Assembly (NCBI RefSeq): GCF_028583725.1
Contig: NZ_CP110680.1
Location: forward strand, 4,402,001 to 4,466,000
Direction: 5' to 3'
DNA from: Cellulomonas fimi
GTDB lineage: Bacteria; Actinomycetota; Actinomycetes; Actinomycetales; Cellulomonadaceae
Length of the DNA stretch: 64,000 nucleotides
The translations under genes were made by a program, and so were the position numbers. Positions 30,176-42,474 of this stretch are shown in pieces. The stretch's first letter is position 1; each line of letters begins with the position of its first letter. The notes beneath the pieces were generated by a model. That model saw nothing but the letters and a program-made list of their open reading frames with translations. It was not told where the DNA came from and searched no databases.

Positions 30176-33100
30176 GCCTTGCCTCCATCGATTAGGGGCA
30201 CAAACGGGCTCATCGCCGAGAGCTGCCGCCGCGCCGATCCGGACGTCAGGGCGGACTCAAGGAGGCCGCGGTATTCGAGGGACACGGAGTCGCGCGAGTC
30301 CTTGAAGTCTTCGAAGACGACGGCGAGTTCGTCTGGCGTGATGCCGAACCCGAGCGCCGCCGTCGCATCGATGAGGACTCGCATGTCGGTCGCCGACATA
30401 GCGCCAAGTTCACTGTTCGGGGTCAGGGCGATCCGCCCGGGAAGTTGAGTGCACCCAAAGCGAAACGTCAGCTCAGCTGTCAGTGCGGCGACCCGACCTA
30501 CCGTTTCGGCATCCCACGCCGGGAGCCTGAGCCCGTTGACAATCCTCGCGCCAACGTGGCGATCGACCAATCGACGGGCCCACCAGTCCGCAACGATTGA
30601 GTTCATGTACCCGAGCAGAGCGAGCTTCTCCCTCGTCTCCGTGGCGTCCGGATGCGCGACTCCATGCGAGTAGCCAGTCGAATACAGGTAGCCGCGCTCT
30701 GGCAACGCCGCAGCGATTATTGTCCGCGAATCGTCGCTTCGCGAAGGGAACCTGTAGGTGATCAGTGGATGCGACTCATCGAGCGCTGCCACGCCGTTCG
30801 CCACGATCAATCCACGGCCGGGGTTGGCCGCCGCGAGAGCCGGCGGGTCGTTCACCCACTTCTGGATCGGATCGTCCGCAATCGCGAAGGGATCAACATG
30901 GCGTGTCATCAAGACGCCCCAGGCCGCGGGGGCCGACTTTGAGGTCGTAGCGAACGCCTTGTGCCGCCCGGATCCGGAAAAATCCCACTGGCCTGAGTTG
31001 CTCTTGCCTTCAACCCATGCGCTGCCGCTGGATAGAGTCGGCCTGTTGCGGATCTTGTCGAAGACGACTCGACCTCCGGCATCGTCAAACCACGGGACCA
31101 TCATCGTCTCGGACAGTTCGGCGAGTTGGTCCCGCGAAAACTCGATTGCCTGAGCCTCCTCGAAAGCAAGAAGATCGGCGCCCGACCCGACGACACCAAC
31201 CCGGATCGGCAGCCCTTTGAGCGGTGACGCGTTGAGCAGGACCACTGCATATCTGCTGTCGACCCCTTCGAAGAGCCACTCGCCTTTGTTCCGTCCCTGA
31301 ACAAGGAGCGCGTCGCGGAGGTCAAAGAGCTCCGCTCTCAAGGTCTTCCAGCCAGCCAGCACTGTGAACTGACGAGGTAGGACGAGCGCGACTTCGCCGT
31401 CGCGGTTTCTGGCAACCTTGAGCGCTCGCTCCAAGAAGAGTTGAGCCAGCTCAAGGTGCGTACCACCTCGCCATTGGAACGCGGTCTTGAAGAACTCCTG
31501 GAGCGCCTCTCGCTCCAAGCGTTCGGCGTCCTCGACCGCTGCATCCACCGGGCGCAGCAACCTGAGATCTTCGATTCGAGCGGTTCGCCGGCCAGCCGAG
31601 AGTGCGTGCAAGCCAGGATCACGGACGGCCCAGAAGGACGTCGACTCATGTCGCACTTTGTCCCACGGAGGGTTTCCAAGAACGACGTCAAAACCAGGAT
31701 CCTCCCGAAGGAATACCTCAGGAAACAGAACCGGCAGGTTCGCGGGCCGAAGCGGTGCGACGATCTCCGAGGGCGTGCGGTCTTCGGTAAGGCGTCGCAG
31801 CGTTGCCTGGGTCGTGATGTGCGTGGTCCAGGCACCCATGCGGATCGCGATTGCGGCATCAAAGAGTCGCGCGATGGGAGTGGACGCCTCGCGCGCGGCA
31901 GCAAGTTGCGTCGCCGCGGCCTCGACCTCCGCCTTCGTCGCCTCGGACGCATTCGCGACGTCGAGGAGCAGTGGGGTGACTCGGTCGAGGTGCTCGCGCA
32001 GCAGTGCCCGGATCGCGGCCTTGTAGCCGACGCTCGCCTTCGCCCTCGGGCGCTTCGGCGCCAGCGCGGACTCGTGCTGAACGTCGCCGAACAGAGCTTC
32101 CTGCTCGAAGTCCAAGGAGTCGGCGGCTTCGCCGGGCTCAACCGCCAGGGTGGTCTCCGCAACCTTGGCGAGCGCATCGACGGCCTCGTCCACTGTGCCG
32201 ATTCCCGTGAGCGAGTTGGAACAGACGAGCCCGTGGTCGAGGTTCGACATCGGCAGGCCGGGCACGAAAGTGTGAATCCACAGGGCGAGACGGGCAAGCT
32301 CTACGGCCATGAGGTTGATGTCGAGACCGTAGATGCAGCGGCGCGCGATCTGGCGACGAAGCAGACCTACCTCGTCGACGTCGAGCTTGGCGACGTCGTC
32401 GCTGCCGAGTGCCTCCTTAGCTACCTCCGCGAGGCGACGCAGTTCCTCGGTGACCCCGGGGACGGAGTGCTGGGTGAGGAACGTGCGCATGAGCGCCTCG
32501 ATCTTGTCGATCGCTGCGACGAGGAAGTGGCCGGACCCCATGGCGAGGTCGGCGACGCGGAAGTCGAAGAAGTCGCGAGCCGCGGCCGCGGCGTCGCCCG
32601 CACTGAGGTGTGCGGCGATGCGGTCGAGGTGCTTCGTGAGCGCCGGGACGATCGAACGCTCGACGAGGTGGTCGACGACGACCTTCGGGGTGAAGTACGA
32701 GCCGGTCGCCTTCCGCTCGCCCGATGCCGAATGGAAGTACACGCCGCCCGCACCTACGAGCACGCGGTCGCCGTCCTGCGCGGGAACCCAGGCGCCCTTG
32801 GCGTCCTCGGTGAGATCCTGGTCTGCTCGCGAGAGCGACGACTCGAGGAGGCCTTCGTAGATGGTGCCGAACTCGCGCACCGACAGGGAGCGGAAGTCGA
32901 CGAGGCCGTCCGTGCCGTCCTCGGTGCGATCGACGAGAAGTGAGCGAAGCACCGGCGCGAGAACCCGGTCGGGTAGTTCGATGCTCGCGATGAGCGCACC
33001 GTCAGGCGAGCGGTCAGCGTCGGAGGCGAACAGTCCGCCGTTGTATGCCGGGACCTGCCAGAGCGGTTGACCTTTGTCGATCGCGAGCCAGACCTGCTCC

Positions 33101-34323
33101 AGGTCGCGCCAGAGGATGGGCGCATCACCAAACACGAGCTCACCGGCGTCGAGCAGACGGCGCCCTTGGCTCTTGAGCGAGTTGGCGTCGAAGCCTTCGT
33201 TACGGCCCGCAGGCAGCAGGCCCCGATCTTCGGCGTATGCCTGGAACAGGAGCCGAAAGAGGATGCGAAGCGTCACCTGGTACGCCGTCGCCAGGCCATC
33301 GGCATCGAGCGCTCGACCTTGCTTTGCGAGCTGGTGGGCGACCTCGACAGCGACCGGCGGCACCACCTCGCCATAGACGCGTTCGCGGAGCCGCTTGCCC
33401 AGCTCTGTTGCGTAGCGAGCGGAGTCGGCGAGAATCTGGTCCGTACTGCCGTCGGTCGCGAGCGCCGCGGCGGAGAACACGAGCGGGAGCAGGGCCGCGT
33501 GGTCGGCGTCGATGGTCGCAAGATCGATCTCGAAGTACGTTTCCGTCTGGCCCTTGGCGCCCACACCGACGCCGTCGCGGCCCGGGTAGAGCCGGATCTG
33601 GTCCTTGCGGATCACCACCAGCCACGGGATCTCCTGCTGCTGGGCGATCGCGAGACCGTAGGCGACCGGCGATCCGCTGAGCCGAGCCGACTTCTGGTCG
33701 AACTGCTCAGTCGCGTCGATCAGGACCGCCACGGCACGTGGGCGGTGATCGTCGCTCGCGAGGAGAAGCGCGCTCGACGTGTGGCGAGTCGCGTGGAACC
33801 CGAGCGACTGAATGAGGTTGGTATCCCGCTTGGTCAGGATCGCGCGGCCGGCCTCCCCAAGTGACGCCCAGTCCGGACGCCTGGGCAGGTTCGCCGTGAG
33901 GTGGTGGGTCGCAAAGAGGCCGGAGTTGGTGAAGCCCGCCGCCGTCGACTCCTGTGCCTTCCGAAAGTTGGCGAGCCGTTCTGAAGCGCGTTCGACGTCC
34001 GGCTCCGCCAGCGCAGACTGAAGCTGCCGCTGCGCCGCCTCGACCGGCAGTTCGACGGTCGCAGCCTGCGGGTCTGGACCGAACAGGTAAGCGGTGTCGC
34101 CGTGTGTGACCGCGACGACGAGGGTGATCTGACGACGACCCCTTCGCGCCGTGTAGAGCTCGCGAAGCGCGGACCGAGACGGGGCAGCGGCGGCCTCCGC
34201 TGTAGCAACCTGGAGACTGCCGAGCCCATCCGCGTCGGGGCCGAGGAATACGGCCTGCGGCGTGATCCCCGCGGCCGCCTCGGGCTGAGTCCATGGCACG
34301 CGCCGGTCCGCATCGAGCTGCAC
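30172..34323 (-). CDS. Large N6-adenine DNA methyltransferase (Eco57I/DrmMI-like)
   Basis: A 1383-residue protein. Motif I is in VADLAMGSGHFLVAAIDKI near residue 590, followed by YGLDINLMAVELARLALW. The catalytic NPPW is in FDVVLGNPPWDKVRHES near residue 885. The N-terminal 500 residues resemble the nuclease/helical part of type IIG enzymes (VAYGLAIAQQQEIPWLVVIR), but no clear PD-ExK is identified. The C-terminal 350 residues probably recognise DNA. It should mark host DNA at an unknown site so that the coupled PLD-helicase attacks unmarked DNA. GTG start with GGGGAG upstream. Local GC is visibly lower than in flanking housekeeping genes, consistent with transfer. Confidence 0.85.
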   Translation of the reverse strand: MQLDADRRVPWTQPEAAAGITPQAVFLGPDADGLGSLQVATAEAAAAPSRSALRELYTARRGRRQITLVVAVTHGDTAYLFGPDPQAATVELPVEAAQRQLQSALAEPDVERASERLANFRKAQESTAAGFTNSGLFATHHLTANLPRRPDWASLGEAGRAILTKRDTNLIQSLGFHATRHTSSALLLASDDHRPRAVAVLIDATEQFDQKSARLSGSPVAYGLAIAQQQEIPWLVVIRKDQIRLYPGRDGVGVGAKGQTETYFEIDLATIDADHAALLPLVFSAAALATDGSTDQILADSARYATELGKRLRERVYGEVVPPVAVEVAHQLAKQGRALDADGLATAYQVTLRILFRLLFQAYAEDRGLLPAGRNEGFDANSLKSQGRRLLDAGELVFGDAPILWRDLEQVWLAIDKGQPLWQVPAYNGGLFASDADRSPDGALIASIELPDRVLAPVLRSLLVDRTEDGTDGLVDFRSLSVREFGTIYEGLLESSLSRADQDLTEDAKGAWVPAQDGDRVLVGAGGVYFHSASGERKATGSYFTPKVVVDHLVERSIVPALTKHLDRIAAHLSAGDAAAAARDFFDFRVADLAMGSGHFLVAAIDKIEALMRTFLTQHSVPGVTEELRRLAEVAKEALGSDDVAKLDVDEVGLLRRQIARRCIYGLDINLMAVELARLALWIHTFVPGLPMSNLDHGLVCSNSLTGIGTVDEAVDALAKVAETTLAVEPGEAADSLDFEQEALFGDVQHESALAPKRPRAKASVGYKAAIRALLREHLDRVTPLLLDVANASEATKAEVEAAATQLAAAREASTPIARLFDAAIAIRMGAWTTHITTQATLRRLTEDRTPSEIVAPLRPANLPVLFPEVFLREDPGFDVVLGNPPWDKVRHESTSFWAVRDPGLHALSAGRRTARIEDLRLLRPVDAAVEDAERLEREALQEFFKTAFQWRGGTHLELAQLFLERALKVARNRDGEVALVLPRQFTVLAGWKTLRAELFDLRDALLVQGRNKGEWLFEGVDSRYAVVLLNASPLKGLPIRVGVVGSGADLLAFEEAQAIEFSRDQLAELSETMMVPWFDDAGGRVVFDKIRNRPTLSSGSAWVEGKSNSGQWDFSGSGRHKAFATTSKSAPAAWGVLMTRHVDPFAIADDPIQKWVNDPPALAAANPGRGLIVANGVAALDESHPLITYRFPSRSDDSRTIIAAALPERGYLYSTGYSHGVAHPDATETREKLALLGYMNSIVADWWARRLVDRHVGARIVNGLRLPAWDAETVGRVAALTAELTFRFGCTQLPGRIALTPNSELGAMSATDMRVLIDATAALGFGITPDELAVVFEDFKDSRDSVSLEYRGLLESALTSGSARRQLSAMSPFVPLIDGGKA

Positions 34324-34539
34324 TGTTCTCGTCTCCCCGTAGCACGCGTGGTTCTAGCCGACAAGACCCTACCCACGACGATCGGCGCTCAGGCGGACCG
34401 CCACGTCGACTCGACGACGATCACGACGCGGATCGGCTCGTCTCCCGCCTCCTCGACGTGCGAGCCCTGTGCCGCGGCCACAGTTCTCCGGGCTTGGCCG
34501 AACTCACGACGGCGCGAGCTCAAGGGCGCGGGCGCCATC

Positions 34540-34946
34540 GTCGAGCCCGGGACGCAGGTGTGGGTGTGCGAGAACCCGCAGGTGTTGCAGGTCATAGCCC
34601 CCGAGCGTGTGGGCCACGTCGTGGTGTGCACCGCCGGGAACCCCGCGTCAGCGGGCTGGATGCTCCTGCGACAGGTCATGGCCGACGGTGGGCAGATCGC
34701 CTACCACGGCGACTCGACTGGGCGGGCGTCGCGATCGCGGGCCGGGTCATCGCCGCCGGTGCGCGCCCGTGGCGAATGAACGGGAACGACTACGCGACTG
34801 CGCTGCCGCGTGCCGGCGGGCAGTTGCTCACCGAGTCACCCGTCGCCACGCCGTGGGACCCGCAGCTGGCGGTGCTGATGAGACATCTCGAGGTGGCCGT
34901 GCACGAGGAGGCGCTACTCGGCGTCCTGCTGGCCGACGTGCGCTGA
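34540..34946 (+). pseudogene. Frameshifted 3' fragment of a DUF2399 (JetD-like, TIGR02679) gene
   Basis: The first frame reads VEPGTQVWVCENPQVLQVIA, VVVCTAGNPASAGWMLLRQV and then QIAYHGD. After 34713 the reading moves one frame to DWAGVAIAGRVIAAGARPWR and continues to a stop at 34946. Together they give the DUF2399 hallmark VCENP ... VCT.G.P ... YHGDFDW.G. Restoring one T (GACTCGAC to GACTTCGAC) rejoins the frames. The N-terminal half is missing or unrecognisable. This family belongs to the TIGR02677-02680 SMC cassette related to Wadjet, so it is a relic of a second, different SMC defence operon. Confidence 0.72.
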
Positions 34947-35024
34947 GCCCCCACCGTCGTCGCCCTGAGGTGAGCGGCTGGTGACGCTGTTGTAGGGGTC
35001 ACTGCGGACACACACGGCGGCGTA

Positions 35025-35077
35025 CTTAAAGTATCGAAGCGCGATTCTCAAACTAAATTGCATCTCGACAGCATCTC
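35025..35077. repeat. IS-end-like repeat, right border of defence island (copy C)
   Basis: CTTAAAGTATC ... GATTCTCAAACTA at 35025-35055 matches the block at 26426. It is followed by GCATCTCGACAGCATCTCGAC, two copies of the reverse complement of GTCGAGATGC seen at 26458. It lies 17 bases before the dnaB stop, so the island ends right at the conserved gene. Confidence 0.55.
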
Positions 35078-35093
35078 GACGCTCGCCAGCGCG

Positions 35094-38585
<3,492 letters not shown>

Positions 38586-38730
38586 TGGCCGCCCATCCCC
38601 GTCATCCGTTACCGTCGAACATCTGTTCTAGCAGGGGCCACCGACAACCCCGTCCGCGCACACCGCACTCGCGTCCGGTCCTGCCTCGCCCGCGAGGTTA
38701 GGACGCTCCGGCCGGGGTTCCAAACGGGCC

Positions 38731-38807
38731 TGTGGACAACGTTGTGAGGTCCGCTGTGGACGGCGCCGGAGCGCTTGTGCACAGTCCGTGGACAGTCCTG
38801 TGGATAC
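38731..38807. promoter_or_regulatory. Cluster of DnaA-box-like 9-mers upstream of dnaB
   Basis: Within 77 bases: TGTGGACAA at 38731 (exact complement of TTGTCCACA), TGTGGACGG at 38755, TTGTGCACA at 38775, CGTGGACAG near 38787 and TGTGGATAC at 38799. The cluster lies in the divergent region between dnaB and the MATE gene. It could be a DnaA-controlled promoter or a DnaA-titrating site. No AT-rich unwinding element is visible, so this is not proposed as oriC. Confidence 0.55.
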
Positions 38808-38861
38808 GGTGGACGAAAGACTCCGTACGAACCCCTGACCGGCCCGGACGCTGTGCACGGC

Positions 38862-40223
38862 ATGTGGATGCGAGAAAGGTTGGACGAGATTTCATCTGAC
38901 GGACACCGCACGTCCGCCGTCGACCGGCAGATTCTGTCCCTTGCCGTCCCGGCGCTCGGTGCACTCGTCGCGGAGCCGCTCTTCGTCCTCGTCGACTCCG
39001 CGGTCGTCGGCCACCTGGGGACGGCGTCGCTCGCCGGTCTCGCGCTCGCGTCGACCGTGCTCGTCACCGTCGTCGGCCTGTGCGTCTTCCTCGCGTACGC
39101 CACGACGGCGGCCGTCGCACGACGACTCGGTGCGGGCGACCGCGGTGGTGCGCTGCAGGTCGGCGTCGACGGCATGTGGCTCGCGCTCGGGCTCGGCGTC
39201 GCGCTCGGGGCCCTCACGTGGCTGACGGCGCCGTGGCTGATCGGCGCGCTGGGCGCGACGGGCGAGACCGCGCGCGAGGCGGTCGTCTACCTGCGGGCGT
39301 CGTCGCCGGGGCTGCCCGGGATGCTGCTGGTCCTGGCGTCGACCGGTGCCCTGCGCGGGCTCCAGGACACGCGGACACCGCTCGTCGTCGCCACCGCGGG
39401 CGCGATCGTCAACGGCGTCCTCAACGTCGTCCTCGTCTACGGCGCCCACCTCGGCATCGCCGGTTCCGGGCTCGGCACCGCGCTCACGCAGCTCGCCATG
39501 GGTGCGGTGCTGGGCGGCGTGGTCGTCCGCGGGGCGCGGGCCGCGGGAACCCGCCTCACCCCGCACGCCGCCGGTCTGTGGGCGAACGCCCGCGCGGGAG
39601 CCCCGCTGCTCGTCCGGACCCTCACCCTCCGCGCCGCGATCCTGCTCACGGTCTGGGTCGCGACGGCCCTCGGCGCGACGGCGCTGGCCGCGCACCAGGT
39701 CGTCAACGCCGTCTGGGGTCTCGCCGCGTTCGCCCTCGACGCCCTGGCGATCGCCGCGCAGGCCCTCGTCGGGCACGCGCTCGGCGCCGCCGACGTCCCG
39801 CGCACCCGTGCGCTGCTGCGTCGCACGCTCCAGTGGGGTGTCGGTGCGGGCGCGGTGCTCGGCCTGGTGCTGGGTGGTGCGTCGTGGCTGTACGTCCGGG
39901 CGTTCACGACCGACCCCGACGTGCAGCGGGCCGCCGTCGTCGCGCTCGTCGTCGCGGCCGTCACGATGCCGATGGCCGGGTGGGTGTTCGTGCTCGACGG
40001 CGTGCTCATCGGCGCGGGCGACGGCCGGTTCCTCGCCTGGGCGGGCGTCGTCACGCTCGTCGCGTACGTGCCGTTCGCGCTGGCCGTGCGTGTCTACGCG
40101 CCCGACGGGCTCGTCGGCCTCGCCTGGCTGTGGGCGGCCTTCGCGGGCGTGTTCATGCTGGCCAGGGCGCTCACCACCGGCTGGCGGGCGCGCGGCACCG
40201 CGTGGATGGTGACGGGCGCCTAG
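38862..40223 (+). CDS. MATE family efflux transporter (DinF-type)
   Basis: A 453-residue protein with 12 predicted membrane helices starting MWMRERLDEISSDG. It includes the MATE/DinF opening RQILSLAVPALGALVAEPLF, VLVDSAVVGHLGT and the inner repeat ALGATALAAHQVVNAVWGL. It should export cationic drugs or metabolites in exchange for Na+ or H+. Two ATGs (38862, 38868) are possible starts, and a GAAAGG stretch just after them would suit a TTG at 38881, so the exact N-terminus is uncertain. It is divergent from dnaB and convergent with the AraC gene. Confidence 0.88.
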   Translation: MWMRERLDEISSDGHRTSAVDRQILSLAVPALGALVAEPLFVLVDSAVVGHLGTASLAGLALASTVLVTVVGLCVFLAYATTAAVARRLGAGDRGGALQVGVDGMWLALGLGVALGALTWLTAPWLIGALGATGETAREAVVYLRASSPGLPGMLLVLASTGALRGLQDTRTPLVVATAGAIVNGVLNVVLVYGAHLGIAGSGLGTALTQLAMGAVLGGVVVRGARAAGTRLTPHAAGLWANARAGAPLLVRTLTLRAAILLTVWVATALGATALAAHQVVNAVWGLAAFALDALAIAAQALVGHALGAADVPRTRALLRRTLQWGVGAGAVLGLVLGGASWLYVRAFTTDPDVQRAAVVALVVAAVTMPMAGWVFVLDGVLIGAGDGRFLAWAGVVTLVAYVPFALAVRVYAPDGLVGLAWLWAAFAGVFMLARALTTGWRARGTAWMVTGA

Positions 40224-40263
40224 CCGAAGGGGCCCGTCTGCGACGCGCGTCGGCGTGCGACCC

Positions 40264-41202
40264 TCACGCGTCCGCGGACCCCGACGGCGTGGCGTAGCGC
40301 GCCGCGAACGCGCCCGGCGTCATCCCCGTGACGCGCCGGAAGTCGCGCGACAGGTGCGGCTCGTCGGCGTACCCGAGGCGGGCGGCGACGTCGGCGACGG
40401 TCGTGCCCCCCGCGCGCAGCAGCCCGGCGGCCTCGTGCAGCCGACGACGCTGCACCAGCCACTTCGGCGACAGCCCGAGCCTGCGTCGCGTCAGTCGCTG
40501 CAACGACCGCTCCGTCATGCCGAACCGCTCGCACAGCTGGGCGACGCGCAGCAGCTCGGGGTCGTGCTCGACGGCGTCGACGATCGCGTTCACCTGACGG
40601 CCCTCGTCGTCCACCGGCAGCCACCGCCGCAGGAGCTCGCCGACCAGGTCGGTCGCCGCGTGCTGCCGGGACTCGTCGGTCGGGTCCGGTCCCATCTCCG
40701 CGCGCACGTCCGCGACCAGCCGTCCGACGTCCGCCGCCGGCGTGGTCCCCGCGAGCGCCGCCGCGACGTCGGCGTGCCGACCCGTCCACGCCGCGACCGA
40801 CCCGCCCGTGAGGAGCGCCCCCGCCGCGGGCTGGAGCAGCACGCCGACCGCCCAGCCGCGGCCGGTGAGCGTCGTCGTCGACAGGCCCGGCGCGACGCCG
40901 TAGAACCGCGCGTAGGAGTCGGCGACGACGACGAGGCAGACGGGGTACTGCAACACCTGCTGCGCGGCCGACCCGTTGCCCGGCACGTCCCACGTCGGCA
41001 CCCAGTACCGGCGGACGAGGTCCGTGAGGTCGGCCTCGGGCGCCCACCGGCCGATGCGGAACGACCGGTCGGCGGGGTCGACGAGGTGCGCGCGCTCGAC
41101 CTCGTCGACCGCCGCACCGGACCCGCCCCGCGCGTGCGCGGCCCCGCGAGCCGCCGGCGTCGTGCGTCCGGCCGCTGCGTGGTCGCCCGTGTCGGGTTTC
41201 AT
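40264..41202 (-). CDS. AraC-family transcriptional regulator
   Basis: A 312-residue protein starting MKPDTGDHAAAGRTT. Residues 45-200 are a sensor-like beta domain (SFRIGRWAPEADLTDLVRRYW, as in DUF6597). Residues 220-305 are the double HTH of AraC proteins: LCERFGMTERSLQRLTRRRLG, then VADVAARLGYADEPHLSRDF and RRVTGMTPGAF. The ATG at 41202 follows GGAGGG. It is divergent, about 38 bases, from the DinB-like gene at 41240, which is its likely target. Confidence 0.88.
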   Translation of the reverse strand: MKPDTGDHAAAGRTTPAARGAAHARGGSGAAVDEVERAHLVDPADRSFRIGRWAPEADLTDLVRRYWVPTWDVPGNGSAAQQVLQYPVCLVVVADSYARFYGVAPGLSTTTLTGRGWAVGVLLQPAAGALLTGGSVAAWTGRHADVAAALAGTTPAADVGRLVADVRAEMGPDPTDESRQHAATDLVGELLRRWLPVDDEGRQVNAIVDAVEHDPELLRVAQLCERFGMTERSLQRLTRRRLGLSPKWLVQRRRLHEAAGLLRAGGTTVADVAARLGYADEPHLSRDFRRVTGMTPGAFAARYATPSGSADA

Positions 41203-41239
41203 CAAGCCGCCCTCCGTCCCGCCGCCTAGCGTCGCAGTC

Positions 41240-41803
41240 ATGACCGACAACCCGACCCTGCAGACCTACGCCCGCCACGCCGACGGCATGCAGGCGACGC
41301 TCGACGCGATCGCCGCGCCGTCCTGGGACTCCCCTTCGGCCTGCGCGGGCTGGACGGGGCGCGACGTCGTCGCCCACCTCGTCGACAGCCAGCGTGACTT
41401 CCTCACGACGCACGGTGCCGCGCTCGGCCCGCGCCCCGACCTCGCCGATCCCGCCGCGGCCTGGCGCGCGCACACCGCCGAGGTCCGGGGGCTGCTCGCC
41501 GAGCCCGGCTTCGTCGAGCGCGAGTACGAGAGCTTCGGGTCGACGACGACCGTCGGGGCGACGCTCGACATGTTCTACGGCTTCGACATGATCGCCCACC
41601 GCTGGGACGTCACCGCCGCCGACGGTCGCGCGTACACGTTCGACGACGCCGACCTCGACGTCATCGAGGGGATGGTCGCGGCGATGGGCGACACCCTCTA
41701 CACGAGCGGCGTCTGCGCGCCGGCCCTCGACGTCGCCCCCGACGCCGACCGCCAGACGCGGGCCCTCGCCGCCCTCGGCCGACCGGCGACGGTCGGCGTC
41801 TGA
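41240..41803 (+). CDS. DinB-like / TIGR03086-type mycothiol-dependent enzyme family protein
   Basis: A 187-residue four-helix-bundle protein starting MTDNPTLQTYARHADGM. It has the family phrase CAGWTGRDVVAHLVDSQRDF with the first metal His, and later DMFYGFDMIAHRWDVTAADG with the second HxxxD region. The C-terminus SGVCAPALDVAPDADRQTRA matches the maleylpyruvate-isomerase/TIGR03086 tail. Members are metal-dependent thiol (mycothiol) transferases or isomerases; the substrate is unknown. Divergent from the AraC gene. Confidence 0.85.
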   Translation: MTDNPTLQTYARHADGMQATLDAIAAPSWDSPSACAGWTGRDVVAHLVDSQRDFLTTHGAALGPRPDLADPAAAWRAHTAEVRGLLAEPGFVEREYESFGSTTTVGATLDMFYGFDMIAHRWDVTAADGRAYTFDDADLDVIEGMVAAMGDTLYTSGVCAPALDVAPDADRQTRALAALGRPATVGV

Positions 41804-41822
41804 CGCGCTCACCCGGAGCGCC

Positions 41823-41841
41823 TGTCCGCTGAGGGCAGACA
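41823..41841. promoter_or_regulatory. Candidate ClgR-type operator upstream of the regulator gene
   Basis: TGTCCGCTGAGGGCAGACA is a 19-base imperfect palindrome (TGTCYGC-N5-GCRGACA) 70 bases before the HTH gene start. The same core, TCTGC-N5-GCAGA, lies upstream of the clpP pair at 43952. This fits autoregulation plus control of clpP by one protein. Confidence 0.5.
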
Positions 41842-41911
41842 CGACACCGGGCCCGACGACGGCGACGCGGGTCTAGCGTGGCGGGCAGGCGCGACGACGA
41901 CGGGAGCACCC

Positions 41912-42391
41912 ATGACGCACGAGCTGACGGCCCGGCCGCACCGGGTCGCGCACCCCTCCGACGCCGCCGGCCCGGCGGGCCACCGGGTCGGGGACCGCGT
42001 CGAGCCGCTGCTCCGCCGGCTCGTCGGCGCGATCCTCCGCGAGCGCCGCGAGGACCAGGGCCGCACGCTGCGCGACGTCGCCGTCGACGCCCGGGTGTCG
42101 GTCGCGTACCTCTCGGAGATCGAGCGTGGCCGCAAGGAGGCGTCGTCCGAGGTGCTCGTCGCCGTGTGCCGGGCGCTCGGGATGCGGCTCGTCGACCTGG
42201 TCGGCGCCGCGCACTCGGAGCTCGCGCGCGCCGAGGGTCGCGTCGTCGTCGACCTGGCCGACCCGCGCCGCGCGCCGCGCGACCCCGCGGCGGCGGACCC
42301 GACGCGGGCCGTCGTCGTCGACCTCCACGCCCGTGTGCCGGGCCCGGACCGCGTCGTCACGACGACGGACGCGGTCCTGCTCGCCGCCTGA
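41912..42391 (+). CDS. clgR: XRE-family regulator, ClgR-like
   Basis: A 159-residue protein. The HTH at about residues 42-98 reads LRERREDQGRTLRDVAVDAR, then VSVAYLSEIERGRKEASSEV, which closely matches ClgR-type activators of clp protease genes in actinobacteria. The C-terminal 60 residues are not conserved and lack the usual C-terminal degron-like Ala-Ala only in part (the protein ends LLAA, which could serve as a protease tag). It is convergent with two clpP genes, and matching palindromes lie upstream of both. Assignment to ClgR is by motif and context; it may be a paralogue of the main one. Confidence 0.7.
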   Translation: MTHELTARPHRVAHPSDAAGPAGHRVGDRVEPLLRRLVGAILRERREDQGRTLRDVAVDARVSVAYLSEIERGRKEASSEVLVAVCRALGMRLVDLVGAAHSELARAEGRVVVDLADPRRAPRDPAAADPTRAVVVDLHARVPGPDRVVTTTDAVLLAA

Positions 42392-42474
42392 GCCGCGGAG
42401 CCCGCTCTCGGCCCCCGGGGGCCGTCGGGCACGGGTGCCGCCCGGCGTGCCGTCAGGACGGCCCCGACGCGACA

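Noticed and set aside
34102..34779. Intact plus-strand gene upstream of dnaB
   Set aside because: The recognisable DUF2399 sequence starts only near 34540, and the frame is broken near 34714, so it is treated as a pseudogene.
38731..38807. Chromosomal origin oriC
   Set aside because: DnaA-like boxes are present, but dnaA, dnaN and an AT-rich unwinding region are not, and cca-NUDIX-DUF6049 order places the origin beyond the right end.
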